6,488 bases of DNA from Actinomycetota bacterium (GCA_009700815.1 WLLG01000125.1:1-6488), one strand, 5' to 3'. Positions 1 through 6,488 are shown, counted from the stretch's first letter. Notes: generated from the letters alone by a model not told the origin. A program made the numbers and translations.

Positions 1-302
1 ACTACCCGGCCGTAGGTGCCGAGACCGCTGACCGACTTTCCGACATCGTGTAACAGAGCAGCTGCAATCAGCCATCGGGCGTCGGGATCAGACTCCTCGA
101 GACCAACCTGGTCAAGGTGTGCCGCAACTGCACGCGCTACTGCAATGGAATGCGACTGATCCACTGAGGGCATCCGCAGAAAAAGTCGCTGTTCCGGTTC
201 AGTCAAAAAACTTGAAGCCCACTGGACCTTCTCGGGAGCAGGCGCCACTGAAAACACGGATCGCACAAACCGCTCTGCGCGATGCACCGGTCGCAGACTC
301 AT
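1..302 (-). CDS. HD-domain protein, probable phosphohydrolase (N-terminal 100 codons; runs off left edge)
   Basis: This partial gene begins at ATG 302-300 and stays open to position 1, so its C-terminal part lies outside the window. The visible protein carries an HD-superfamily metal-binding signature: a first histidine at residue 51 in QSHSIAVARAV, and the defining His85-Asp86 pair in ALLHDVGKS, followed by GLGTYGRV. HD proteins use such residues to bind divalent metal and usually hydrolyse phosphate esters of nucleotides or phospholipids; the substrate here is unknown. The start codon shares an ATGA with the xerD stop (TGA 301-299). No clear Shine-Dalgarno sequence lies upstream, which suggests translation coupled to xerD. 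There is no signal peptide or membrane segment in the visible part, so it is probably cytoplasmic. The HD-domain assignment is firm; the function and full length are not. Confidence 0.85.
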   Translation of the reverse strand, partial: MSLRPVHRAERFVRSVFSVAPAPEKVQWASSFLTEPEQRLFLRMPSVDQSHSIAVARAVAAHLDQVGLEESDPDARWLIAAALLHDVGKSVSGLGTYGRV

Positions 303-1303
303 GATTTTGCACCCGAGGGTCGAGCGAGTGCACGAGGGTGAGCATCACGGTAGGCCTGCCAGAGGCGTTCGGTTGCAACCTTGGTATATATCTGAGTCGT
401 ACTTACCGAGGCGTGCCCAAGCATCTCTTGAACTGTTCGGATATCGGCGCCGTTATCGAGCAGATGCGTAGCGCAAGAATGCCGCAGCACATGCGGGCTA
501 ATCAGAGAGGTAGACAATCCCGCTGCCAGAGCACGCTTCTGCAGCACCAGATAGACGCCCTGCCGGGTCAGGCGCGACCCCTTTGATCCCAGGAACACGG
601 CGTCAGCATCGTCACGAGTTCGCCAGAGTCGTGGCACAAGCTGCGACCGACCCTCATCTAACCACGCTGCCACGGTCCTGACTGCGTGCCTACCCAAGGG
701 AACGATTCGTTCCTTGGAGCGCTTTCCCATTACCCGAAGCAGCGCGCCCTCTAGGTCAATGTCGCCGAACCCAATGCCGCAGACCTCGGATACGCGAGTT
801 CCTGTTCCGTAGAGCACCTCAAGCAATGCTCGATCACGCAGAGCGAAGGGGTCGCTCTCTGCAGTAACCACGGCCTGCTCCACCGAGTCCAGCAACAACA
901 TGACTTGCTCCTCCGACAGAGCCTTTGGCAGGGGCTCCGGCAGGCGGGGTGACTCAACCATCAGAGCGGGGTCTCCCGAGTAGATTCCCTCAGCGGCTAG
1001 CCATCGATGCGAAGAGCGAACAGATGCCAGCATCCTCGTGACAGAGGAAGCCGCAAGTCCAGCCTGACGCAATGATCCCGCATATGCAGCAACGTCCGCT
1101 GGGGTGGCTGAAGACATGGCACAACTGCGATCCGCCAAAAAGGTGGAGTAGCGCAACAAGTCTCTGCGGTAGGCGCTAATTGTGAGCGGAGACCTGCCCT
1201 TTTCAACCTGCAGGTGAATCAGAAACTCTTCTACATCTAACGGGAGGGCAGCCTGCTCTGGATTGTCTGGCTGTTGAGCACTGTCGGCTGCTGCAGGCAG
1301 CAT
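299..1303 (-). CDS. xerD: Tyrosine recombinase XerD
   Basis: Cytoplasmic site-specific recombinase that, with XerC, resolves chromosome dimers at dif near the terminus during division. All six catalytic positions are visible: Arg170 (GTGTRVSEV), Lys194 (MGKRSKER), His271 and Arg274 (SPHVLRH), His297 (MLGHASVSTTQ) and the nucleophile Tyr306 (QIYTKV). The N-terminal SAM-like core-binding domain spans roughly residues 24-105 and the catalytic domain roughly 125-325. The C-terminal AHPRA resembles the end of XerD rather than XerC, and the location next to pyrG and nudF agrees. At 334 residues it is about 30 longer than usual; the extra length is an Ala/Gln/Pro-rich N-terminus of about 20 residues plus a short Ser/Lys tail. 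ATG 1303-1301 has a G-run (1313-1316) 9 nt upstream as a modest ribosome-binding site. The gene starts 4 nt after the nudF-like stop, so it is probably cotranscribed. A start slightly downstream cannot be excluded. Confidence 0.95.
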   Translation of the reverse strand: MLPAAADSAQQPDNPEQAALPLDVEEFLIHLQVEKGRSPLTISAYRRDLLRYSTFLADRSCAMSSATPADVAAYAGSLRQAGLAASSVTRMLASVRSSHRWLAAEGIYSGDPALMVESPRLPEPLPKALSEEQVMLLLDSVEQAVVTAESDPFALRDRALLEVLYGTGTRVSEVCGIGFGDIDLEGALLRVMGKRSKERIVPLGRHAVRTVAAWLDEGRSQLVPRLWRTRDDADAVFLGSKGSRLTRQGVYLVLQKRALAAGLSTSLISPHVLRHSCATHLLDNGADIRTVQEMLGHASVSTTQIYTKVATERLWQAYRDAHPRALARPSGAKS

Positions 1304-1307
1304 TGAC

Positions 1308-1853
1308 TCAAGCCCCGCGCAAGAGAGCGATAGCCAAACTCAGGCCGATGACTGTCTTTGCATCCGTGATCTCACCCGAGCCAATCATCGCCGGTGTTTG
1401 TTCGAGCGGCACCAGAACCACATCCATAAAGTTCTCTTCGATGCCTTGGCGATCCATTTGCCGCTCAGTTAGATCGCGGCCGAGGTAGACAAAGCTTTCT
1501 TCGTCGCTGAAACCAATGGAATTATGAAACCGCGAGAGCAAGTCGAGCCTTCCGGCGGCAAACCCGACCTCTTCAATGAGTTCTCGCTGGGCAGTCACTT
1601 CAGTAGGTTCTCCGGGCACGTCTCTCTTGCCTGCTGGAATCTCGAGCACCATCTGGTCAATAGCCGCACGGTACTGACGCACCAGAACAACCTCGCCAGA
1701 CTCAAGGAGCGGCACTACCGAAACGGCACCAGGGTGGCGAACAACATCTCGCTCAAACAGGGTGCCATCGGGAGCTTGGAATTGTGACCGGCTAAGGGAA
1801 ATCACGTAACCCGTGTGCAGGACGGTGTCGCCAAGATGGCTGAATCCGCTCAC
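1308..1853 (-). CDS. NUDIX hydrolase, ADP-ribose pyrophosphatase (NudF type)
   Basis: Cytoplasmic NUDIX enzyme of 181 residues, the usual size for ADP-ribose pyrophosphatases, which cleave ADP-ribose to AMP and ribose 5-phosphate. The Nudix box runs from Gly75 to Phe98 (AGKRDVPGEP...QRELIEEVGF) with Glu82, Arg90, Glu91, Glu94 and Glu95, the last residues being the metal-binding cluster. The spacing from the first Gly to the first Glu is six residues instead of the canonical five, as I recall for the Mycobacterium homologue. The preceding strand VVLVRQYRAAID and EIPAG motif are typical of ADP-ribose pyrophosphatases rather than MutT. The start is GTG (1853-1851), sharing GTGA with the pyrG stop; a GAGAG about 4 nt upstream lies inside pyrG. 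Its place between pyrG and xerD matches Rv1700. Substrate is inferred from family and context; other nucleoside diphosphate sugars are possible. Confidence 0.92.
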   Translation of the reverse strand: MSGFSHLGDTVLHTGYVISLSRSQFQAPDGTLFERDVVRHPGAVSVVPLLESGEVVLVRQYRAAIDQMVLEIPAGKRDVPGEPTEVTAQRELIEEVGFAAGRLDLLSRFHNSIGFSDEESFVYLGRDLTERQMDRQGIEENFMDVVLVPLEQTPAMIGSGEITDAKTVIGLSLAIALLRGA

Positions 1854-3517
1854 GCGTCTCTCAGAACAGCCGAGTCCGCTGAAAGGTCAATATTCACGTC
1901 TGGCAACTGAGGATTGCGCCCACGTGCGCGCTCCGCCGCAGCGCCGATCAGTTCTCTAAACAGTGGCGCAGGGTTTGTAGGCCGGCTCTTGAACTCTGGG
2001 TGGGCCTGCGTTGCCACCCAGAACGGATGATTTTCGAGCTCGATAAACTCGACGAGACGACCATCTGGAGATGTTCCAGAGAACTTGAAGTCGCTGCCTT
2101 CAAACCTGCGGCGATACGCGGGATTGAACTCGTAGCGGTGGCGATGCCGCTCCGAGACCACGGTGCTGCCATAGGCCTGAGCCACCTGCGATCCTGGCTC
2201 GAGTTGAGCAACATAGGCACCAAGTCGCATGGTGCCTCCCTTGTTGGTTATCTCTCGCTGTGAATCCATTAAGTCGATGACTGGATGCGGGGTTGCGGGG
2301 TCAAACTCAGTGGAGTTCGCACCAGCCAAGCCCAGAACATTTCGTGCGAATTCAACCGTCATGACCTGCATCCCCAAGCACAGACCAAGGCAGGGAATTT
2401 GGTGTTCGCGTGCGAAACCAGCAGCTGCGATCTTGCCTTCAATCCCCCGCTCGCCAAAGCCGCCGGGAATCACAATGCCGTCCAACCCGCTCAGGCGGCC
2501 AGCAGTCAACAGACCCTCCACCTCTTCGGCTTGGATCCACTCAATCTCGACATCGACTCCGTGAGCGAATCCAGCGTGCTTGAGGGATTCAACTACAGAG
2601 AGATAGGCATCGGGCAAGCTGACGTACTTGCCAATAATTCCAACGCGCACGGGAAAAGTAGCTGCGGCAACGCGGGCAACAAGCGCTTTCCATTCGGTCA
2701 GATCAGGTGGCGTGTCTGGAAGGTGCAGGATTTTGCAAACAACAGCATCCAAACCCTCATCGTGAATCACCAGCGGAATGTCGTACAAGCTGTTTGCATC
2801 GGCACAGTTGATGACCGAGTCGACCTCGACGTCACAGAGGCCAGAAATCTTGCGCTTCAATTCAGAAGAGATCGCCTCATCAGAGCGACACACAATTGCA
2901 TCTGGCTGAATGCCACGGCTGCGAAGCTCTGTAACGGAGTGCTGCGTTGGCTTTGTCTTTTGCTCGCCAGACGGACCAATAAATGGCACCAAGGTCACAT
3001 GCACGTAACAGACGCTGTCCCGGCCAACGTCAAGACGAAACTGTCGAATGGCCTCGAGGAAGGGAAGGATTTCAATGTCCCCCACTGTTCCGCCAATCTC
3101 GGTAATGACGACATCGGTTCCATCAATACCAAGTCGAGAAATGCGCCGCTTGATTTCGTCGGTGATATGCGGAATGACCTGCACGGTCTTGCCTAGGTAC
3201 TCACCTCTTCGCTCCGCAGCGAGTACTGCTGAGTAAATCGAACCCGTCGTGGCATTGGAGTCACGGGTGAGTTGCTCATCGATGAAGCGCTCGTAATGAC
3301 CAAGGTCAAGGTCGGTTTCACCGCCGTCCTCAGTCACAAAAACTTCGCCGTGTTCGAAGGGGTTCATCGTGCCAGGGTCGACATTGATGTACGGGTCGAG
3401 CTTCTGCATAGTCACCCGAAGACCGCGAGCCTTCAGGAGTCGACCGAGCGAAGAAGCCGTGAGCCCCTTACCTAGACTTGAAGCCACCCCACCGGTGACG
3501 AAGATGTGCTTTGTCAC
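1850..3517 (-). CDS. pyrG: CTP synthase (glutamine-hydrolysing)
   Basis: Cytoplasmic enzyme that makes CTP from UTP, ATP and glutamine, the last step of pyrimidine nucleotide synthesis. The 555-residue length is normal. The N-terminal amidoligase domain (about 1-270) shows the P-loop-like GGVASSLGKG at 9-18, TEDGGETDLDLGHYERF at 62-78 and ITEIGGTVGD at 138-147. The C-terminal class I glutamine amidotransferase domain (about 290-530) shows PGGFGERG at 351-358, the nucleophile Cys380 in LCLGMQ, and His506/Glu508 in AHPEF, so the catalytic triad is intact. The start is GTG (3517-3515), not ATG, supported by an AGGAG Shine-Dalgarno 5 nt upstream and by the family N-terminus TKHIFVTGGV. It is the first gene of the string and overlaps the nudF-like gene by 4 nt. 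The protein is complete and looks functional. Confidence 0.98.
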   Translation of the reverse strand: MTKHIFVTGGVASSLGKGLTASSLGRLLKARGLRVTMQKLDPYINVDPGTMNPFEHGEVFVTEDGGETDLDLGHYERFIDEQLTRDSNATTGSIYSAVLAAERRGEYLGKTVQVIPHITDEIKRRISRLGIDGTDVVITEIGGTVGDIEILPFLEAIRQFRLDVGRDSVCYVHVTLVPFIGPSGEQKTKPTQHSVTELRSRGIQPDAIVCRSDEAISSELKRKISGLCDVEVDSVINCADANSLYDIPLVIHDEGLDAVVCKILHLPDTPPDLTEWKALVARVAAATFPVRVGIIGKYVSLPDAYLSVVESLKHAGFAHGVDVEIEWIQAEEVEGLLTAGRLSGLDGIVIPGGFGERGIEGKIAAAGFAREHQIPCLGLCLGMQVMTVEFARNVLGLAGANSTEFDPATPHPVIDLMDSQREITNKGGTMRLGAYVAQLEPGSQVAQAYGSTVVSERHRHRYEFNPAYRRRFEGSDFKFSGTSPDGRLVEFIELENHPFWVATQAHPEFKSRPTNPAPLFRELIGAAAERARGRNPQLPDVNIDLSADSAVLRDA

Positions 3518-3522
3518 AGCTT

Positions 3523-3527
3523 CTCCT
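3523..3527 (-). promoter_or_regulatory. Shine-Dalgarno site of pyrG
   Basis: The minus strand reads AGGAG, then AAGCT, then the GTG start codon. This is the best ribosome-binding site in the window, and it decides in favour of the GTG at 3517-3515 as the pyrG start. Confidence 0.8.
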
Positions 3528-3544
3528 GTACGTCGGAACAGCTA

Positions 3545-3572
3545 ACTGTAGCGCGGCAACTGTGTCACTGAA
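3545..3572 (-). promoter_or_regulatory. Possible pyrG operon promoter
   Basis: On the minus strand a TANNNT-type -10 element, TACAGT (3550-3545), lies 16 nt after a weak -35-like TTCAGT (3572-3567). This would start transcription around 3535-3540, leaving a short leader before the pyrG ribosome-binding site. The -10 lies within a short perfect inverted repeat, GCTA-N4-TAGC (3541-3552), which could be chance. Actinobacterial -35 boxes are poorly conserved, so this is a guess from pattern only. Confidence 0.3.
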
Positions 3573-3601
3573 TGCACCCCAAATCATCACTAACCTACGA
3601 T
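3573..3601 (+). promoter_or_regulatory. Possible promoter of the GT-C glycosyltransferase gene
   Basis: TACGAT at 3596-3601 fits the actinobacterial -10 pattern TANNNT. The -35 region 17 nt upstream (TGCACC, 3573-3578) matches the consensus poorly. An alternative -10 is TAACCT at 3591-3596. Transcription would begin near 3608 with a leader of about 27 nt. The element lies back to back with the proposed pyrG promoter in the 117-nt divergent gap. Confidence 0.22.
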
Positions 3602-3626
3602 TCCCTGCCTCAATGGCCTTGCACTT

Positions 3627-3630
3627 GGTG
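3627..3630 (+). promoter_or_regulatory. Weak ribosome-binding site that fixes the glycosyltransferase start
   Basis: GGTG lies 4 nt before ATG 3635. An in-frame TGA at 3629-3631, two codons before the ATG, rules out any start further upstream. This is therefore the most upstream possible start, and it is used here. Confidence 0.45.
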
Positions 3631-3634
3631 ACGA

Positions 3635-5125
3635 ATGTCTGATTCCTCTAGCGAAACCCGGCGCGTCCCCCGCTTCGTTGATTCTGCGTTGCTCGGAGTT
3701 CTTGCTCTGGTACTGCGACTGCCAGCGTTCTTCTCTGAGCGTCACCTGACCTTTGATGACGGGGTATTTGCCAGCTCCGCTCTGGCAATGCGAGAAGGGG
3801 GCTTGCCCTTTCGAGATGTGTTTTCGAGCCAAGGGCCCTTGTTTTTGCCTCTGGTTGCCCTTGGTGACCTTGTTGGTTTGCACAAGCTGAACTCGCCGCG
3901 TGTTCTAGCCTTGTTGTCAGGAATTGCCATCGTTGTGGGGATTTACTGGACTGCGCTGCAGATGACAGATCGGCTTGGCGCTGTTCTTGCTGCAGTTCTT
4001 GCTGCCACCTCGGGAAGCTTGATCTGGGTAACTGGACCACTCGCTGCCGATGGCCCGGCGTTGGCTTTTGCCGTTCTCGCTGTCTTTCTGTCTCTTCGCC
4101 AGCGCGACCGCCCCTCGTATATCAACGCAGTTTTTCTAGGCCTCGCTGTTGGCGCAACGCTCTCTACCAAAGCAATGGAAGCACCCATCTTGGTAGTGGT
4201 AGCACTCGTATTACTCACACCGCTGCTCGCAGCTGCTCGGCAGCATCGCTTCGCAAGAACTGCGCTGCTGCAAGGTGGCGTGGTGGCTCTCAGCGCTGCT
4301 GCGCTATTCGCGCTGATCAGCGCACCGTTTGGTTTTGCAGCGGTTTGGGATCAGTCTTTTGTCTACCGCACCGCAGCCTCTACAAATCGAGACATTCCAG
4401 CGAACGCAGCCAAACTGTTCTCAACCTTGTGGGATCGCGACCTAGTGCTGCTGTTGTTTGCCTGCGTCACTCTCGGTGCAGGGTTGTGGACCAGATTCCG
4501 CACATCCCCGCAGCAGCAAAACCCACAGGGTGCAGATCCGTCACCGAGCAGCACACCCTCGGCGGGACTCCTGATGGCAGCTTGGACTATCAGTTCGGCC
4601 TTGTGGCTCATTGCAGTAGTGAGCCCCCTATGGCGACCGCATATCTCGGCGATGATCCCGCCTCTAGCTCTTTTGATTGGGATCTACCGGCCACCCATTC
4701 GGGTCACGTTGATTGCTGGGCTGATCTCGGTGCCGCTGCTGTTCTGGCAACTCAATGAAGTTCTGATTCCAGGGCCGTATTCGGGTTCTGAGGCCCAGGT
4801 AGTTGAAGCACTGAGGGCACTTCCAGATGGTGCATGGGTGCTGAGCGATGAGCCTGGATTGGTCTGGCGGGCTGGCAAGCGGACCAGCGACGACCTTGTT
4901 GATCCTTCAATGCTGCGAGTACAACAGGGGCGCTACACCGAGAGTTCACTGGCAGAAGCTGCGCGTGATCCCAGAGTCTGCGCCGTGGTGATTCGTTCTG
5001 ACCAGCGATTCGGCCACTTCCCCGGGTTGCCAGAAGCGTTAGCGAACCAAGGGTTTATCGTCGCTCAGGAATCAAGCTCCGCTACTGGGCTCCAGCGCGT
5101 TTTCATCCGCTCCGACTGCGGCTGA
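3635..5125 (+). CDS. GT-C family membrane glycosyltransferase (PMT/ArnT-like)
   Basis: Polytopic membrane protein of 496 residues, with about eleven hydrophobic segments (roughly 16-33, 66-82, 90-108, 113-130, 135-153, 162-178, 182-200, 208-229, 268-285, 311-330, 337-372). The first segment is followed by an outward loop with an acidic pair, TFDDGVF (Asp41-Asp42), then PFRDVFSSQGPLF (58-70). This arrangement is typical of GT-C enzymes of the PMT_2/ArnT type, which transfer a sugar from a polyprenyl-phosphate carrier on the outer membrane face. A flexible Gln/Pro/Ser-rich loop lies at about 291-310. The tail from about 373 (beginning near LIPGPYSGSEAQ) is a soluble, probably extracytoplasmic, domain of about 120 residues. 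The gene stands alone on the plus strand, divergent from pyrG and convergent with its right neighbour. The fold class is well supported; donor and acceptor are unknown. Confidence 0.8.
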   Translation: MSDSSSETRRVPRFVDSALLGVLALVLRLPAFFSERHLTFDDGVFASSALAMREGGLPFRDVFSSQGPLFLPLVALGDLVGLHKLNSPRVLALLSGIAIVVGIYWTALQMTDRLGAVLAAVLAATSGSLIWVTGPLAADGPALAFAVLAVFLSLRQRDRPSYINAVFLGLAVGATLSTKAMEAPILVVVALVLLTPLLAAARQHRFARTALLQGGVVALSAAALFALISAPFGFAAVWDQSFVYRTAASTNRDIPANAAKLFSTLWDRDLVLLLFACVTLGAGLWTRFRTSPQQQNPQGADPSPSSTPSAGLLMAAWTISSALWLIAVVSPLWRPHISAMIPPLALLIGIYRPPIRVTLIAGLISVPLLFWQLNEVLIPGPYSGSEAQVVEALRALPDGAWVLSDEPGLVWRAGKRTSDDLVDPSMLRVQQGRYTESSLAEAARDPRVCAVVIRSDQRFGHFPGLPEALANQGFIVAQESSSATGLQRVFIRSDCG

Positions 5126-6488
5126 TTCTCGGGGTAGATCATCATCCACGCGAAGCATCAGATGAATCAATGATGCGCTGATCACGCCCAACATGATTCC
5201 TGGAACTGCAATTCCCGAGTCGTTCAGAGCGAATCCAAGCACCATTGCAGTAATCAGGCCGGCAACTGCTGCACGTTCTTGAGGTATGCGTTCAGCAATC
5301 GTCTGCAGACGCCAAGGAGACTTCCAGAACAGATAGGCGATAAAGGCAAAGACAAGCGGCAACATCAGCGTCCAGACCGAACTTGAGAGCACCGAAAAAT
5401 TGGCGTCAAGTTTGCGCAAGACCACGGTGTTGAGCGCCTCGTACCCATTCGTTCCGATGTCCGCTAGCAAGCGTCCAAGGTGGGTTCGTTCTGCGGGTGG
5501 TCGAGTCAGATCTAGTGCACCTAAACCGATCACCACGAGCACCGAGATTGACCCCCAAAGAGCAGCAGTGCGTGCGCGAACCTTGAGCCCGAGCAACATC
5601 CAAGCCGTCACCCCGGCCGCAGGGATCATGGCAAGGGCCCCTCCCACATCTGCTCCCCAGAACGGTGCGCCGTCGAGCAGCACAGCCCAACCCAATAATG
5701 CGATTCCTAACCAGGTGCCGCGCCGGCCTGCAACACGGTAGGCAATCAGAGCGGCGGCCATGATCGCCGAGGCTGCAAACATCGAAAACGCTGGGTTACC
5801 CATGCCGTTGAACCGCCCCGCAACTGTTGGGGTGTAACCGAAGACTGTGTTGAACTGCAGCGGTCCCCCAATCACGATGTCCACGCTGAGCAACACCAGA
5901 ATTGATCCCAGGGTTGCTAGGAGTGGGTCCACTAAGAACCGCTGGGTGAGTGCGTAGATTGCGCTGGCCACTATGGCTGACCCCAGGATTATAAAAGCCC
6001 AGAACGCAGCGCTGCCCCATTGTTCGAAGGGAAAGATTCCTGCGAGGTACGTGATTGGCAGGTAGGCAAGCACGCCGAGCGTGGCAATCTCGACGCCCTT
6101 TCGAAGCCCAGCTGAAGATCTAGAGAACGTAACGATCGCAAGGACCCACAGCAAGAGTTGAACGAGCACAAAAAGTGTTGAAGCTTGCCCCACTACTGAG
6201 TCTCTAAAGATCGCCGCTTTATTTTCTGAGACCAACATCTCGGTGCGCTGTTCATAGGTTCCGCCCGACCCCTTTCGCTCCATGAGTGTCCCCTCCATGG
6301 AACTCGGAATCGCAACGCCAAGAAACCCTGCAACGCTTGGCGCAATATCGACAGTCTGAACAAAACCTGCTCGGCGAGTGGTACCAGAAGACAACAACCC
6401 AGGCTGTACCTGCGGGGCACGGATACCAACCACAGTGAGCGAGCTTCCATCATCGACTGCATTTGGGGCCACTACGAGCACAGCAGTC
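5072..6488 (-). CDS. Alkaline-phosphatase-like domain fused to a polytopic membrane module (N-terminus beyond right edge)
   Basis: The frame is open to position 6488. The GTG at 6481-6479 is probably an internal valine: the codons before it are open and the reading starts mid-domain (TAVLVVAPN). Residues are numbered here from that valine. Residues 1-68 resemble the end of an alkaline-phosphatase/sulfatase superfamily domain: TTRRAGFVQTVDIAPSVAG, then a GVAIPSSMEGT segment, matching the family's DIAPT..LLG...P..M.G pattern. About eleven membrane segments follow (101-120, 131-151, 157-177, 186-205, 229-249, 254-272, 278-297, 306-325, 366-386, 402-419, 423-442). Polar motifs sit in or near them: GRFNGMGNPAF (222-232), GAPFWGADVGG (271-281), ERTHLGR (331-337) and NDSGIAVPG (420-428). 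The acidic C-terminal tail is probably cytoplasmic. I recall similar unnamed actinobacterial membrane proteins but know no established function. The metal-binding core lies outside the window, so catalytic competence cannot be judged. Confidence 0.75.
   Translation of the reverse strand, partial: TAVLVVAPNAVDDGSSLTVVGIRAPQVQPGLLSSGTTRRAGFVQTVDIAPSVAGFLGVAIPSSMEGTLMERKGSGGTYEQRTEMLVSENKAAIFRDSVVGQASTLFVLVQLLLWVLAIVTFSRSSAGLRKGVEIATLGVLAYLPITYLAGIFPFEQWGSAAFWAFIILGSAIVASAIYALTQRFLVDPLLATLGSILVLLSVDIVIGGPLQFNTVFGYTPTVAGRFNGMGNPAFSMFAASAIMAAALIAYRVAGRRGTWLGIALLGWAVLLDGAPFWGADVGGALAMIPAAGVTAWMLLGLKVRARTAALWGSISVLVVIGLGALDLTRPPAERTHLGRLLADIGTNGYEALNTVVLRKLDANFSVLSSSVWTLMLPLVFAFIAYLFWKSPWRLQTIAERIPQERAAVAGLITAMVLGFALNDSGIAVPGIMLGVISASLIHLMLRVDDDLPRESAAVGADENALEPSSGA

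Larger units (their letters stand above)
1..3517 (-). other. Probable pyrG - nudF-like - xerD - HD operon
   Basis: Four co-directional genes follow each other with junctions of a 4-nt overlap (GTGA), a 4-nt gap and a 4-nt overlap (ATGA). No promoter-sized gap or terminator hairpin lies between them. A single transcript from upstream of pyrG and translational coupling are the simplest reading. The pyrG-nudF-xerD order is known from other actinobacteria; the HD gene in fourth place is the local addition. Confidence 0.75.

Noticed and set aside
119..304. A short plus-strand open frame of 61 codons near the left edge
   Set aside because: The opposite strand encodes the HD-domain protein with a clear HD signature and an ATGA junction with xerD. 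The plus-strand frame is its shadow.
299..1303. The tyrosine recombinase as a phage or integron integrase marking a mobile element
   Set aside because: The XerD-type catalytic motifs and C-terminus, the pyrG-nudF neighbourhood, and the lack of attachment repeats, a tRNA or phage genes point to the housekeeping recombinase.
2285..3196. A long plus-strand open frame of 303 codons, opposite pyrG
   Set aside because: It lies wholly antisense to the well-conserved pyrG coding sequence. Its translation shows no recognisable domain and has a cysteine- and asparagine-rich composition typical of a shadow frame.
3570..3590. G-run (GGGG) in the pyrG upstream region, considered as a CTP-sensitive reiterative initiation site like that of Bacillus pyrG
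   Set aside because: There is no convincing -10 element at the right distance, the run is GGGGT rather than GGGC at a defined start site, and no leader terminator hairpin follows.
5155..5176. Inverted repeat GCATCA-N10-TGATGC about 30 nt after the glycosyltransferase stop, a candidate terminator
   Set aside because: The stem is only 6 bp with a 10-nt loop and is not followed by a T-run. It also lies inside the coding sequence of the convergent gene, so chance is the likelier explanation.
6479..6481. GTG as the true start of the right-hand membrane gene
   Set aside because: The frame is open upstream to the window edge and the sequence begins in the middle of an alkaline-phosphatase-like domain. 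An internal valine in a longer protein is far more likely.

Overview
The window is an ordinary chromosomal segment, most likely from an actinobacterium (Actinomycetota) of only moderate GC content by eye. The main reason is gene order: pyrG, a NudF-type ADP-ribose pyrophosphatase and xerD lie in that order on one strand, as in Mycobacterium (Rv1699-Rv1700-Rv1701) and many other actinobacteria. The Nudix box also has the one-residue-longer spacing that I recall from the mycobacterial enzyme. The genus cannot be settled from the sequence.

Layout. Positions 1-3517 hold a tight minus-strand gene string, read right to left: pyrG (GTG start), nudF-like (GTG start, 4-nt GTGA overlap), xerD (ATG start, 4-nt gap), and an HD-domain protein (4-nt ATGA overlap) that runs off the left edge. 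Only the first 100 codons of the HD gene are present. Positions 3518-3634 are the only real intergenic space, a 117-nt divergent promoter region. Positions 3635-5125 hold a plus-strand multi-pass membrane protein of the GT-C glycosyltransferase type (PMT/ArnT-like). Its 3' end overlaps by 54 nt the 3' end of a convergent minus-strand gene (5072-6488, entering from the right edge). That gene encodes the tail of an alkaline-phosphatase-like extracytoplasmic domain followed by about eleven membrane segments.

How the genes work together. The minus-strand string is a housekeeping operon: CTP synthesis (PyrG), nucleotide-sugar clean-up (NudF-like), chromosome dimer resolution (XerD) and a probable HD phosphohydrolase. 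The junctions imply translational coupling throughout. The two membrane proteins on the right look like cell-envelope functions: a lipid-linked-sugar glycosyltransferase, and a possible envelope phosphotransferase or phosphodiesterase fused to a polytopic module. Their substrates cannot be read from sequence.

I found no RNA genes, insertion sequences, CRISPR arrays, attachment sites or convincing terminators. I do not see a new defence or mobile system. The least explained item is the polytopic module of the right-hand gene, which has several conserved-looking polar motifs inside membrane segments.
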